Origin: Lentzea atacamensis
GTDB lineage: Bacteria > Actinomycetota > Actinomycetes > Mycobacteriales > Pseudonocardiaceae
DNA length: 64,000 bases
Assembly: GCF_003269295.1 (NCBI RefSeq)
Contig: NZ_QLTT01000008.1
Location: forward strand, 124,001 to 188,000
Direction of reading: 5' to 3'
Shown here: positions 37,554 to 48,448 of the stretch, one piece after another
Position numbering within the stretch: the stretch's first letter is position 1
How the letters are laid out: each line of letters begins with the position of its first letter
Position numbers and translations under genes: made by a program
The notes under the pieces: model-generated
The model's input: the letters and a program-made list of their open reading frames with translations, nothing else
Database searches by the model: none
What the model was told of the DNA's origin: nothing

Positions 37554-37581
37554 TACTCCGGCCTGGAGCATTATTTACTCC
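37554..37581. promoter_or_regulatory. Interleaved inverted repeats between glyoxalase and PadR genes
   Basis: Three half-sites alternate: TACTCC (37554-37559), GGAGCA (37565-37570), TACTCC (37576-37581), each 5 bp apart, forming two overlapping near-palindromes. A -10-like TATACT (37552-37557) overlaps the first. A plausible operator for the adjacent PadR regulator. Confidence 0.5.
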
Positions 37582-37594
37582 TGTCAGGAGGATG

Positions 37595-38233
37595 ATGTCA
37601 AGGGAGCTCACCACCACCTCGTACGCCGTTCTGGGCTTGCTCGCAATCAAGCCGTGGACCACGTACGAGCTGGCAAAACAGATGGACCGCAGCCTCAAGC
37701 ACTACTGGCCGCGCGCCGCGAGCCGGATCTACGAGGAGCCGAAACGGCTCGTCGCGCTGGGTCTGGCGGAGGCAACGGCCGGCAGCGTCGGCAAGCGCCC
37801 GCGCACGACCTACTCGATCACCGCGCAGGGCCGCGAGATCCTGGCGCGCTGGCTGGCCGAGCCGGGTGCGGGACCGGTGGTGGAGTTCGAGGCGATGCTC
37901 AAGGTCTTCTTCGCCGAGCACGCCACCACGGACGACGTCATGGCCAACATCGACGCGATCCGGTCGTGGGCGGCGCGCCAGAACGCCGAGAACGTCGCGT
38001 TCGCCCGCCTCTACACCGAGCAGGGCGGCCCGTTTCCCGAGCGCCTCGCCGCCATCACGCTCACCGGCAGGTTCATGACCGACCTCGCGGACATGCTGGA
38101 ACGGTGGGCGCAGTGGGCGGGCGGGGTCGTCGGCGCCTGGCCGGACGACCCCGCCACGGCCCAACCGGACTGGGAGACGCTGCGGGCCATCGCGGGCCGC
38201 CGCGTCACGCCGGCCGAGCTGCCCGGCGAGTGA
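37595..38233 (+). CDS. PadR family transcriptional regulator
   Basis: 212 residues. N-terminal PadR winged helix (SYAVLGLLAIKPWTTYELAKQM...RIYEEPKRLVALGLAEATA) and a C-terminal dimerisation helix region with Trp-rich segments, the longer PadR/Vir type. AGGAGG (37586-37591) favours the second ATG (37595) over 37592. PadR proteins usually repress a divergent gene until a small aromatic ligand binds; here the divergent gene is the glyoxalase-like protein. Overlaps the next convergent gene by 29 bp. Confidence 0.92.
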   Translation: MSRELTTTSYAVLGLLAIKPWTTYELAKQMDRSLKHYWPRAASRIYEEPKRLVALGLAEATAGSVGKRPRTTYSITAQGREILARWLAEPGAGPVVEFEAMLKVFFAEHATTDDVMANIDAIRSWAARQNAENVAFARLYTEQGGPFPERLAAITLTGRFMTDLADMLERWAQWAGGVVGAWPDDPATAQPDWETLRAIAGRRVTPAELPGE

Positions 38234-39401
38234 GCAGTGCCCGCGCGACGACCTTCGGGTTGAGCAGCACCGACGGCGCCTCGGCCCGCATCCCGAACGC
38301 GGCCAGCCTGCGGGCGATCCACGGGTCGCTGACCGCGGCGGCGCGGATGGCGCGCTGAAGCGCGTTCGGCGGGGTGGCGAGCGCGTCCTGGCGTCCGATG
38401 TCGTCGTACTTGTCGATGAACTGGTGCGCACGGCGGTAGCGGCGCAACGCACGACCGAGGTCACCGCCGTCGCGCAGCGGTCCGGCGGTGGCGTCCGTGA
38501 GCCACTCCGCGCTGCGGAACGCCCACCCGCACCCCACGGCCGGCACGGGGTCCGATGCCGTGGCCGCGTCACCGATCAGGGCAAGCCACGGCCGTGGCAC
38601 GGGATCGCGCCGGACGCACGGGTAGTCGGTGGTGCCGACCAGGTTCGACACCCTGCGGGCGCCGGAGAGGGACGGGCCGCCGGGCAGGCGTGCGACGAAC
38701 CTGTCGAACGCCGCGAGCCGGTCGTCGGCGAACTCGGCCAGCCGCTCCTTCGCCGGGAAGACGCCCACGAGCGTGAGCCCGTCGTCCACCTGCACGCACA
38801 CGGCGATGTCGGGATCCAGCTGCCACACCTGGCCGTCACCGGGGCCGGTCATCTCCGCGCCCTCGTAGTAGGCCCAGAACAGGAAGCGCTCGTTCGGCGC
38901 GACGTCCTCGGGCACACCGGCGAGGCGCGCGACAGCCGAGTGGTGGCCGTCCGCACCGACGACGAGACGGGCCCGCAACGTCCTTCCTGCGTCCGTGACG
39001 ACGCCGGACTCGACGAGCCCGGTGACCCGATGTCCCATCAGCAGGTCCACGCCCGGCGTGCCGGCCGCGATCTCCCGCAGCAACGGGTCGAGCTTGCTGC
39101 GGCGCAGGCTGATCGCGGGCGGTACACCGTGGCCGGGCGCCGGCACGATCCACCCGGCGTCCGTCCACACGCCGAGCCCGGTGGTGACGGCCGCGCCGCG
39201 GTCGAGCATGGGCTGCCAGAACCCGAGTCTCCGCAGCACCTCGTGCGTGCCGCCGAGGATGAAGTGCCCGCACAGCGTCTTGTGCGCCTGCGGGCTGCGA
39301 TGCCGTTCCAGCAACGCCACCCGAAGACCCGCGCGCCCGTACTCGGTTGCCGCGGTACAGCCGGCGATGCTCGCTCCCACGATGATCACGTCGTAGTCCA
39401 T
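38205..39401 (-). CDS. FAD-dependent oxidoreductase (geranylgeranyl reductase/PHBH-like)
   Basis: 398 residues. N-terminal dinucleotide motif DVIIVGASIAG (residues 4-14), LERH strand end, GADGHHSAVARLAG (DG motif) and LIGDAATASDPVPAVGCG (GD motif) define a group A flavin monooxygenase / geranylgeranyl reductase fold. Substrate unknown; no biosynthetic cluster surrounds it. ATG 39401 starts at the FAD motif; an in-frame ATG at 39455 would add an unlikely Cys/His-rich tail. Divergent from the LAL regulator at 39485, which may control it. Confidence 0.85.
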   Translation of the reverse strand: MDYDVIIVGASIAGCTAATEYGRAGLRVALLERHRSPQAHKTLCGHFILGGTHEVLRRLGFWQPMLDRGAAVTTGLGVWTDAGWIVPAPGHGVPPAISLRRSKLDPLLREIAAGTPGVDLLMGHRVTGLVESGVVTDAGRTLRARLVVGADGHHSAVARLAGVPEDVAPNERFLFWAYYEGAEMTGPGDGQVWQLDPDIAVCVQVDDGLTLVGVFPAKERLAEFADDRLAAFDRFVARLPGGPSLSGARRVSNLVGTTDYPCVRRDPVPRPWLALIGDAATASDPVPAVGCGWAFRSAEWLTDATAGPLRDGGDLGRALRRYRRAHQFIDKYDDIGRQDALATPPNALQRAIRAAAVSDPWIARRLAAFGMRAEAPSVLLNPKVVARALLTRRAARPA

Positions 39402-39472
39402 GCTCAGGAGGGTGCGGCCGAGCGCATGCCGCTGACATCCGTGGTGAGTACCCATTCCCTCCGCCGACTACC

Positions 39473-39478
39473 TACCAT
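39473..39478 (+). promoter_or_regulatory. Leaderless-type -10 element
   Basis: TACCAT 6 nt before GTG 39485; no ribosome site. Confidence 0.5.
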
Positions 39479-39484
39479 CAGCGC

Positions 39485-42016
39485 GTGGGCACAACCGCGC
39501 TGGTGGAGCGTGACCGCGAGAGTGCCGCGCTGGCCTCGTGGTGGGACGAGGCCGCCGCCGGACACGGCCGACTCGTGCTCGTGGGCGGTGACGCGGGAGC
39601 GGGCAAGACGGCGTTGGTCGCCGCGTTCGCGAGCCACATCACCGGACGTCTGCTGCACGGCACCTGCGAGCCGCTCACGACTCCGGTACCGCTGGGTCCG
39701 CTGCGAGACATGGGACTCAGCGGCGACCCGGTCGAGATCAGGCAGCTGTTGCTCGACGAGCTGCGCGACACTCCCACCCTGGTCGTGCTGGACGACGCGC
39801 AGTGGGCCGACGAGGGCACGCTCGACCTGCTGCGGTTCCTGGGGCGGCGCATCGAGCGGTGCCCGGCGATGGTCGTCGTGGCCTACCGGGACGACGAGGT
39901 CGGCGTCCGCCATCCGTTGCGCGTGCTGGCCGGTGATCTGTCAACCGTGCCCGTGGTGCGCAGACTGACCGTGCCGCCGCTCTCGCTCGCCGCGGTCACC
40001 GCACTGGCGGAAGGGTCTGGAGTCGATCCCGCCGAACTGCACGACCGCACGGGCGGCAACGCGTTCTTCGTGACCGAGGTGCTGTGCGACGGCGCCGGTG
40101 CCGTTCCCGCCACGGTTCGGGACGCGGTGCTGGCCAGGGCCGCCCGGCTGACCCCCGGTGCGCGCGAGGTGCTCGACGCTCTGGCCTGTCTCGGATCCCG
40201 GGCCGCGCCGTGGGTGGTGGAGGCGGTGTCGGGCCGTCCGCCTGCCGACCTCGACGAGTGCGCCGATCGAGGCCTGGTGGTCGCCGACCGCGGGCTGGTG
40301 TCGTTCCGGCACGAGCTCGCCCGCGTGGCGGTCGAGGAGGCGATCGCACCGGGACGCGCGGCACGGCTGCACCGGCAGGCGCTGACCGTGCTGGCAGGCC
40401 GTCCGCCGGGAGAGGTGGAGCCCGCCCGGCTGGCAGGCCACGCTTTGCTGGCCCAGGACTGGACCGCGTTGCTCACCCACGCCCGTGCGGCCGCCGAGCA
40501 GGCATCGACGCTGGGCGCGCACAAAGAAGCGGCCGCTCAACTGCGGCGTGCGTTGGACGTGTGCGGAGACAGCGCGCTACGAGCGGAGTTGCTGGAAGGG
40601 CTCGGCCGGCAATGTCATCTGGCCGACGACCTGGATGGCGCGCTGCGCTGGTGGCGGGAGGCCGTCGCGGCACGGACGGCGATCGGTGACCGGCGCGGGC
40701 AGGGCGCGGCGCTGGTGGGTCTCGCGATCACCGCCCTGCACCTCGCGAGGGAGATCCCGCTCGGCGAACGGTCGAGCGATCAGGCCATCCAGGTGCTCAG
40801 CGGCCTGCCACCCGGACCCGACTTCGCTCTCGCCTGTGCCGTGCGCGGGAAGTTCGCGGCAATGGGGTTCCGCAACGACGAGGCCATCGCGTGGGGAGAG
40901 CGTGCGGCCATCGGTGAGAGTCCGCTCGTGTGCGCGTTGGCCGCCCTGTCGATCGGCATCGGCCGTGCGCAGAACGGGGATCAGCGAGGCCTCGACCTCA
41001 TCGCGGAGACCGTTCGGCTGGCCTGCGCTGCCGGTGCGTACGACGAGGCCGGGCTCGCCTACTTCTGGGCGCAGCTGATCTGCGTGACGCGTCGCTGGTA
41101 CGGGCAGGCCGACCGCTGGTACACGGAGGCGATCGCGTTCACCGAAGACCGCGGCCAGGAGATCTGGCGCCAGTGGCTGCGCGCGTTCCGGGCACGGGCG
41201 CTGCTCGACCAGGGCCGCTGGGACGAGGCCGAGGCGCTCGCCTCCGAGGTGCTGCGGTCGGCTGCCGTGGACGACGGCCGCACGATGATCAGCATGGTGG
41301 TGCTGTGCACCCTGCGGGCCCGCCGCGGCGACCCGGACTCGCACGAGCTGCTCACGCGCGTGCAACCGGCCATGGTCGACGCCGAACCCGTGGTCGGGTG
41401 GCTGGTCGGTGCGACGCGTGCACTGGCGGAAACCGCTTGGTACGCAGGCGATCTCGCTCAACTGCGCACCATCGTCACCACTGCTCTGCCTGCGGCACAG
41501 GAGCAGGGGGAGCCGTGGCACCTGGGCGCGCTCGCCCACCTGCTGGCGCAGACCGGCGCCGGATCGGCGGTGCCGGCCGGAGTGGCTGAGCCGTATCGGT
41601 TGCAGCTCAACGGTTTGCCCGAGGAGGCGGCGCTGAGGTGGCGGGAGGTCGGCTGCCCGTACGAGGCGGCGCTCGCCCTGATCGACAGCGGCGACGAAAG
41701 GCTCCTGCGCGATGCTCTCGCCGAGTTCGACCGGCTCGGAGCCCTGCCGATGCGCGACGCCACCGCCAGCCGCCTGCGCCGGCGCGGAGTTCGCGACATC
41801 CCGCGGCGGCCGGGCACCACCGGCGCGGACGGCCTCAGCGCGCGGGAACGCGAGGTGCTGACCCTGCTCGCCGACGGGCGGCGCAACACCGAGATCGCCG
41901 AGGAGCTGTTCCTGTCCCGCCGGACCGTCGAGCACCACGTCGCCGCCGTGCTGCGCAAACTGCGTGTCCCGGACCGGGCGGAAGCGGCCAGGTACGCCCG
42001 GCGCAACGGGGTCTAG
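39485..42016 (+). CDS. LAL-type LuxR family transcriptional regulator
   Basis: 843 residues: AAA/STAND ATPase with Walker A GGDAGAGKTALV (about residues 34-45) and Walker B LVVLDDAQWAD, a long TPR-like helical middle, and a C-terminal LuxR/NarL helix-turn-helix (LSAREREVLTLLADGRRNTEIAEE, split here as LSAREREVLTLLADGRR and NTEIAEELFLSRRTVEHHV). Large ATP-binding LuxR proteins activate genes on binding an inducer, as in MalT. GTG start is leaderless-like. Its stop and that of the convergent DUF1761 gene share CTAG. Confidence 0.94.
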   Translation: MGTTALVERDRESAALASWWDEAAAGHGRLVLVGGDAGAGKTALVAAFASHITGRLLHGTCEPLTTPVPLGPLRDMGLSGDPVEIRQLLLDELRDTPTLVVLDDAQWADEGTLDLLRFLGRRIERCPAMVVVAYRDDEVGVRHPLRVLAGDLSTVPVVRRLTVPPLSLAAVTALAEGSGVDPAELHDRTGGNAFFVTEVLCDGAGAVPATVRDAVLARAARLTPGAREVLDALACLGSRAAPWVVEAVSGRPPADLDECADRGLVVADRGLVSFRHELARVAVEEAIAPGRAARLHRQALTVLAGRPPGEVEPARLAGHALLAQDWTALLTHARAAAEQASTLGAHKEAAAQLRRALDVCGDSALRAELLEGLGRQCHLADDLDGALRWWREAVAARTAIGDRRGQGAALVGLAITALHLAREIPLGERSSDQAIQVLSGLPPGPDFALACAVRGKFAAMGFRNDEAIAWGERAAIGESPLVCALAALSIGIGRAQNGDQRGLDLIAETVRLACAAGAYDEAGLAYFWAQLICVTRRWYGQADRWYTEAIAFTEDRGQEIWRQWLRAFRARALLDQGRWDEAEALASEVLRSAAVDDGRTMISMVVLCTLRARRGDPDSHELLTRVQPAMVDAEPVVGWLVGATRALAETAWYAGDLAQLRTIVTTALPAAQEQGEPWHLGALAHLLAQTGAGSAVPAGVAEPYRLQLNGLPEEAALRWREVGCPYEAALALIDSGDERLLRDALAEFDRLGALPMRDATASRLRRRGVRDIPRRPGTTGADGLSAREREVLTLLADGRRNTEIAEELFLSRRTVEHHVAAVLRKLRVPDRAEAARYARRNGV

Positions 42017-42438
42017 CTCCAGAGACCCAGGATCGCGCCCACGAGCGCGAGCCCGACGATGTGATAGCCCGCGCTGATGGCCGCGAAGGTCTTCGGTGCG
42101 GGCTTCGTCATGTCGAAGGTGCCGGTCACGAAGATCACCGGAAGCGCGACGCCGATGCCCACGACCAGCCCGAGCAGGACGCCTTTCATGACGTTGCCGG
42201 TGCCGGACGCGGCAGCGATCATCGCCGTCGCGAGCGTGGCGGCGAAACAGGTGGCCAGCGGCACGGCGCAGATGCCCACGCCCGCGTTCTCCGGTGGGTT
42301 GAGGTCCCAGCCGGCGGACCGCTGCCAGGCCCTGCCGAAGGCGAACTCCGCGTACCACAAGGCACCCAGCGCGAAGTACGCGATCGTGGCCACGATGACG
42401 GCTAACCAGTTCAGGTCGCCGAGCACGCTCAAGGTCAT
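42013..42438 (-). CDS. DUF1761 membrane protein, copy A
   Basis: 141-residue integral membrane protein with four predicted transmembrane helices: residues about 9-27 (LNWLAVIVATIAYFALGALWYAE), 55-75, 85-105 and 120-140. Matches the DUF1761 pattern (WYAE, AFGRAWQ) whose function is unknown. It is a close paralogue of the next gene upstream on the same strand. Shares a CTAG with the stop of the LAL regulator (4-bp convergent overlap). Confidence 0.88.
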   Translation of the reverse strand: MTLSVLGDLNWLAVIVATIAYFALGALWYAEFAFGRAWQRSAGWDLNPPENAGVGICAVPLATCFAATLATAMIAAASGTGNVMKGVLLGLVVGIGVALPVIFVTGTFDMTKPAPKTFAAISAGYHIVGLALVGAILGLWS

Positions 42439-42493
42439 GAGGGGTCTCCCGCGATGTCAGGGTGACTTGGCATCGCGGGGTGAACGCGCGCCG

Positions 42494-42919
42494 TTACTGC
42501 CAGAGCGCGAGGATGACGGAGGCCAGCAGCAAGCCGGTGAAGTGGTAGCCGGCGCTGATCGCGACGGTGGTCATCGCGGCCGGTTTGGTCGAGTCGAACA
42601 TCCCGGTGACCGCAAGGACCGCGGCGGACAGGCCGATGCCGACGACGATCGCGAGCACGATGCCCTCGCCGACGGTGTCCGTGCCGGTGGCCGCGGCGAT
42701 CATCGCCGTCGCGAGGGTGGCGACGAAGCAGGTGGCGAGCGGGACGACGTAGATGCCGGCACCCGCGCCCTCGGGGGCGTTGCCGTCCCAGCCCATGGCT
42801 CTCTGCCAGGCCTTGCCGAAGAGGAACTCGGCGTACCAGAGGCCGCCCAGTCCGAAGTAGACGATGGTGGCGACGATGACGGCGAACCAGTTGAGGTCGC
42901 CGAGAACGCTGAAGCTCAT
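42494..42919 (-). CDS. DUF1761 membrane protein, copy B
   Basis: Also 141 residues and colinear with copy A: FSVLGDLNWFAVIVATIVYFG versus LSVLGDLNWLAVIVATIAYFA (here quoted in part: LNWFAVIVATIVYFG) and near-identical PLATCF.ATLATAMIAAA segments. ATG 42919 has GGAGG 5 nt upstream. A 55-bp spacer separates it from copy A, so the pair is probably one operon that arose by tandem duplication. Function unknown. Confidence 0.88.
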   Translation of the reverse strand: MSFSVLGDLNWFAVIVATIVYFGLGGLWYAEFLFGKAWQRAMGWDGNAPEGAGAGIYVVPLATCFVATLATAMIAAATGTDTVGEGIVLAIVVGIGLSAAVLAVTGMFDSTKPAAMTTVAISAGYHFTGLLLASVILALWQ

Positions 42920-42967
42920 GATTCCTCCAGCCCGATGAGGTGCGGGGAATCGTAGATCCAATGGTGA

Positions 42968-43000
42968 GGGGCCGCTCATCGTGATCCGGTGAGCGGCCCC
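42968..43000 (-). terminator. Terminator of the protease gene
   Basis: GGGGCCGCTCA/TGAGCGGCCCC, a perfect 11-bp stem with an 11-nt loop, just after the protease stop on the minus strand. Confidence 0.85.
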
Positions 43001-43005
43001 GCCTG

Positions 43006-44472
43006 TCAGCTCACGGCCTTGAGGGCGTCGATCTCACCCGCGCCGTAGAAGCTGTTGTGCGCCGTTCCGCCCTGGCACGTCTGCGGTTCCCCGCTGTTCT
43101 GCGGGAAAGCCGCGTAGATCGACGTGTCCGGGCACGGGAGCGGGTTGGTCGCCTGCTGGAGCTTGGCGGCGGCACCCGCGCTGCCCCGCTGGCTCAGCAG
43201 CAGTGCGGCGACACCGGCCACGTGCGGCGCCGCCATCGAGGTGCCCTGCAGGTAGCAGTACTTCGCGCCGTTCTCGATCACCTGCCGCGTGCACGGCCGG
43301 TAGCTCGGGTAGGTCGACAGCACACGGCCGTTGGGGGCGGCCGGCGTCAGCTGCAGGATCGCGTCACCGCCGGGCGCGGCGACGTCGGCGGTCGAGATGC
43401 CGTAGCTGGAGTAGTACGACTTGAACCGCTTGTTGCCCGTCGCCGTCACGCCGACGACACCGGGAACCTCGACCGGGACGACCGAGCACGCGTTGGTGAT
43501 CTCCCGCTCCTGCTCGTTGCCGGGCGGGTAGTCGGGGCTGATCACGTCGACGCGCGGGTGCGACAGGTCCGTGCTGTCGTTGCCCTGGGAGGCCACCACC
43601 AGCACGCCCTGGGACTGTGCGTACCGGATGGCCCTGCGCTCGGCCTTCCAGATGGCGCGCTGCTCGGCGTCGTTGCGGCAGTTGAACAGCCACGGGTCGG
43701 CGAAGTAGCTGTTGTTGGTGACGTTGATGCCCTTCGTGGCGGACCACATGTAGGCGCAGACGACCATCTCCGGGAAGAAGTAGCCGTCGTCGTTGCTCGT
43801 CTTCACGCCCGCGAGACGCACGTTCGGCGCGACACCGACGATGCCGGTGCCGTTGGCGGCAGCGGCGATGGTGCCCGCGGTGTGGGTGCCGTGGCCGTTC
43901 TGGTCGTTGCCGGGCAGCAGCGGTGCCGGCGCGCCGCTCGAGCAGTCGGCGCTGCGGGCCGCGTCGTAGTTCGGTGCGAGGTCCGGGTGGGTGAAGTCGA
44001 GGCCGGTGTCCAGCGTGGCGACGACGACCTGCTTGCTGCCGGGCGTCACCTGGTGCGCCTGCGGCACGTTGATCTGCTGCATGTCCCACTGCAGACCCGA
44101 CAGCGAGTCGCCCCACGTGGCGGCGGCTGCCACGTCCTCGGCGGCACTGTCCTGCTCCGGTGCGACCCGGACGCCGAGCCCCGTCGTCGCGGCGACGCCC
44201 TCGACGTTGCCGTTCTGCTTCAACGCGGAGGCGAAACCACTGTTCGACGACCGGGCGATCACGACGCCGATCTGGCTGTAGTTCGCGACGACGGTGCCGC
44301 CGGCGCTCGCGATGGTGTTCGCGGCGTTCGACGACGATGCGCCCTCGTGGTAGAGGACGACGTAGGTGGACTCCGTCGCGGCACCGGCCTGGATCGCCGG
44401 GGCGACACACAGAGCCGCCCCGAGACCGGCGGCGGCCAGCAGTGCTCGTGGACGATTCAACAAATGTCTCAC
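43006..44472 (-). CDS. Secreted subtilisin-like serine protease (S8)
   Basis: 488-residue extracellular protease. Signal peptide about residues 1-32, an inhibitor-I9-like propeptide (about 33-105), then the S8 catalytic domain with Asp155 (TLDTGLDFTHPDL), His194 (NGHGTHTAGT), the oxyanion Asn region (SQGNDST) and Ser412 (GTSMAAPH). Several Cys residues suggest disulfides. GTG start with GGGAAG upstream. The 110 bp upstream are AT-richer than the surroundings and probably hold the promoter. Ends before a strong hairpin. Confidence 0.96.
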   Translation of the reverse strand: MRHLLNRPRALLAAAGLGAALCVAPAIQAGAATESTYVVLYHEGASSSNAANTIASAGGTVVANYSQIGVVIARSSNSGFASALKQNGNVEGVAATTGLGVRVAPEQDSAAEDVAAAATWGDSLSGLQWDMQQINVPQAHQVTPGSKQVVVATLDTGLDFTHPDLAPNYDAARSADCSSGAPAPLLPGNDQNGHGTHTAGTIAAAANGTGIVGVAPNVRLAGVKTSNDDGYFFPEMVVCAYMWSATKGINVTNNSYFADPWLFNCRNDAEQRAIWKAERRAIRYAQSQGVLVVASQGNDSTDLSHPRVDVISPDYPPGNEQEREITNACSVVPVEVPGVVGVTATGNKRFKSYYSSYGISTADVAAPGGDAILQLTPAAPNGRVLSTYPSYRPCTRQVIENGAKYCYLQGTSMAAPHVAGVAALLLSQRGSAGAAAKLQQATNPLPCPDTSIYAAFPQNSGEPQTCQGGTAHNSFYGAGEIDALKAVS

Positions 44473-44583
44473 CGCTTCCCGTAGTAAGGGTGTTCCTCGG
44501 GAAATCGAGCGGATCGGAAATTTGTTACATCACATGCAACGCGCATTCACGAGATTACTGTGGGAATAATTCTGTGAACGTGA

Positions 44584-44616
44584 AAAGGGCCGTCCACCTG
44601 CGGTGAGCGGCCCTTT
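44584..44616 (-). terminator. acnA terminator
   Basis: AAAGGGCCG/CGGCCCTTT 9-bp stem with a 15-nt loop followed on the minus strand by TT, 14 bp after the acnA stop. Confidence 0.85.
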
Positions 44617-44630
44617 CTCAATTCAGCTGA

Positions 44631-47447
<2,817 letters not shown>

Positions 47448-47543
47448 GTGCAACTCCATCTGGACAGCGCTGGTCAGTTCTTGGGGAACAGGACGAGTCT
47501 TCTACACGCTTGGTGCTCGTGCAGAACCGCCCTCGCGGGGTAA

Positions 47544-47588
47544 ACAGTACGCGCGTCCTGTATTCGACTTCAAGGAAGGCTGACCTAA
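47544..47588 (-). promoter_or_regulatory. acnA promoter with possible IdeR/DtxR box
   Basis: On the minus strand, TTGAAG (-35, 47573-47568), an 18-bp spacer and TACTGT (-10, 47549-47544). A 19-bp element at 47588-47570 beginning TTAGGTCAGCCT covers the -35; it agrees with the DtxR/IdeR consensus at about 13 of 19 positions, mainly in one half. Confidence 0.5.
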
Positions 47589-47680
47589 GTCACTGGGCCT
47601 CTCCCCGGTCACGGCCGCGCGGCCGGCGCTGTCACCTCACCTGCTGGGCGCGGTTCCCGGTGGTGTTGTGGTGGCGATCC

Positions 47681-47998
47681 TCATCGCACCCAGCTGTTCG
47701 GCGGTGAGTTGGCGAGTGCGCCCGCGGTGGACCGGCTGGTGCGCGGCTGGACACCGGGAACGGCGTTGTGGGTGCGGCCGATCTTCTCGACGCGCAGGCC
47801 GCTCAGCAGGGCGTCGATGGTGGCGTCGCTCTGCTTCTCCACTCGGAGCGCGGCCTGTTTCGCCTCGCCGGCGTCGCGGCCGAGACCTCGCGTCGAGTCG
47901 GACGCCTCGACACCGGGGATTCCGTCCACCTCCACAAACACGGTGACATCCTCACGGGGCTGCGCGTGTGCGGGGCTCAGTCCGCCGCACACGCGCAT
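47681..47998 (-). CDS. Hypothetical protein with strong coding bias
   Basis: 105 residues. I do not recognise it. The frame has very high G/C at third positions across its length, unlike the opposite strand, so it is probably real. The product has a short Cys-containing start, a beta-like DVTVFVEVDGIPGVEA segment, then a charged helix (EAKQAALRVEKQSDATIDAL) and a Ser/Thr/Pro-rich tail; no signal peptide or membrane helix. The frame is open further upstream, so the ATG start at 47998 (with AGGACA before it) is a guess. The 230 bp between it and acnA hold only the promoter region. Confidence 0.55.
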   Translation of the reverse strand: MRVCGGLSPAHAQPREDVTVFVEVDGIPGVEASDSTRGLGRDAGEAKQAALRVEKQSDATIDALLSGLRVEKIGRTHNAVPGVQPRTSRSTAGALANSPPNSWVR

Positions 47999-48075
47999 GA
48001 TCTGTCCTAATCGGACTACCGGAGGCCTGGTGGTGCCGCAAACCCAACGCACTTTCGGGTGCGGACGGTGAGGTC

Positions 48076-48429
48076 TCACCCGGCCAACATGAGCACGATT
48101 CCGAACGTGACCAGCATCAGGACCTTCGCGCCTTCGAGCGCGATGTAGGCGAGGTGCGCGCGGGACTTCGGAGGCGTCACTCCGTCGATGATCAGCGCGG
48201 CCCTGGCCTCGGTTGCCGCGAGCGGACGCGGGGCGAGCGCGAACGTGGTGGCGGTGGCGGTCGCGAGCACGATCTCGGACGCGTTGAGGGCGCGGAACAC
48301 GAGCCGGCCGATGCCGAGGCCGAGCGGCAGCGTGATGCCGGGGGCGCGGAACTTCAGCGGCGCCTCGACGGCGATCGCGACGACCATGCCGAGCCAGACG
48401 CACGCCAAAGCGAGCGGAAGAGGTGTCAT
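48076..48429 (-). CDS. Small integral membrane protein
   Basis: 117 residues with three or four hydrophobic helices (LALACVWLGMVVAIAVEAPL at the N-terminus, a middle helix around ASEIVLATATATTFAL and KVLMLVTFGIVLMLAG at the end). Similar small membrane proteins of unknown role are widespread. Its ATG overlaps CATG at the start of the divergent ABC transporter region, so the two promoters must interleave. Confidence 0.75.
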   Translation of the reverse strand: MTPLPLALACVWLGMVVAIAVEAPLKFRAPGITLPLGLGIGRLVFRALNASEIVLATATATTFALAPRPLAATEARAALIIDGVTPPKSRAHLAYIALEGAKVLMLVTFGIVLMLAG

Positions 48430-48436
48430 GGATGGT

Positions 48437-48442
48437 TATCTT
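48437..48442 (+). promoter_or_regulatory. Leaderless-type -10 element
   Basis: TATCTT 6 nt before GTG 48449. It lies inside the extended frame from ATG 48428, which argues that the GTG is the real start. Confidence 0.5.
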
Positions 48443-48448
48443 GACGGG

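Noticed and set aside
47709..48071. Plus-strand open frame of 120 codons
   Set aside because: Third-position GC favours the minus strand in this stretch; the plus-strand product is Ser/Arg/Thr-rich without features.
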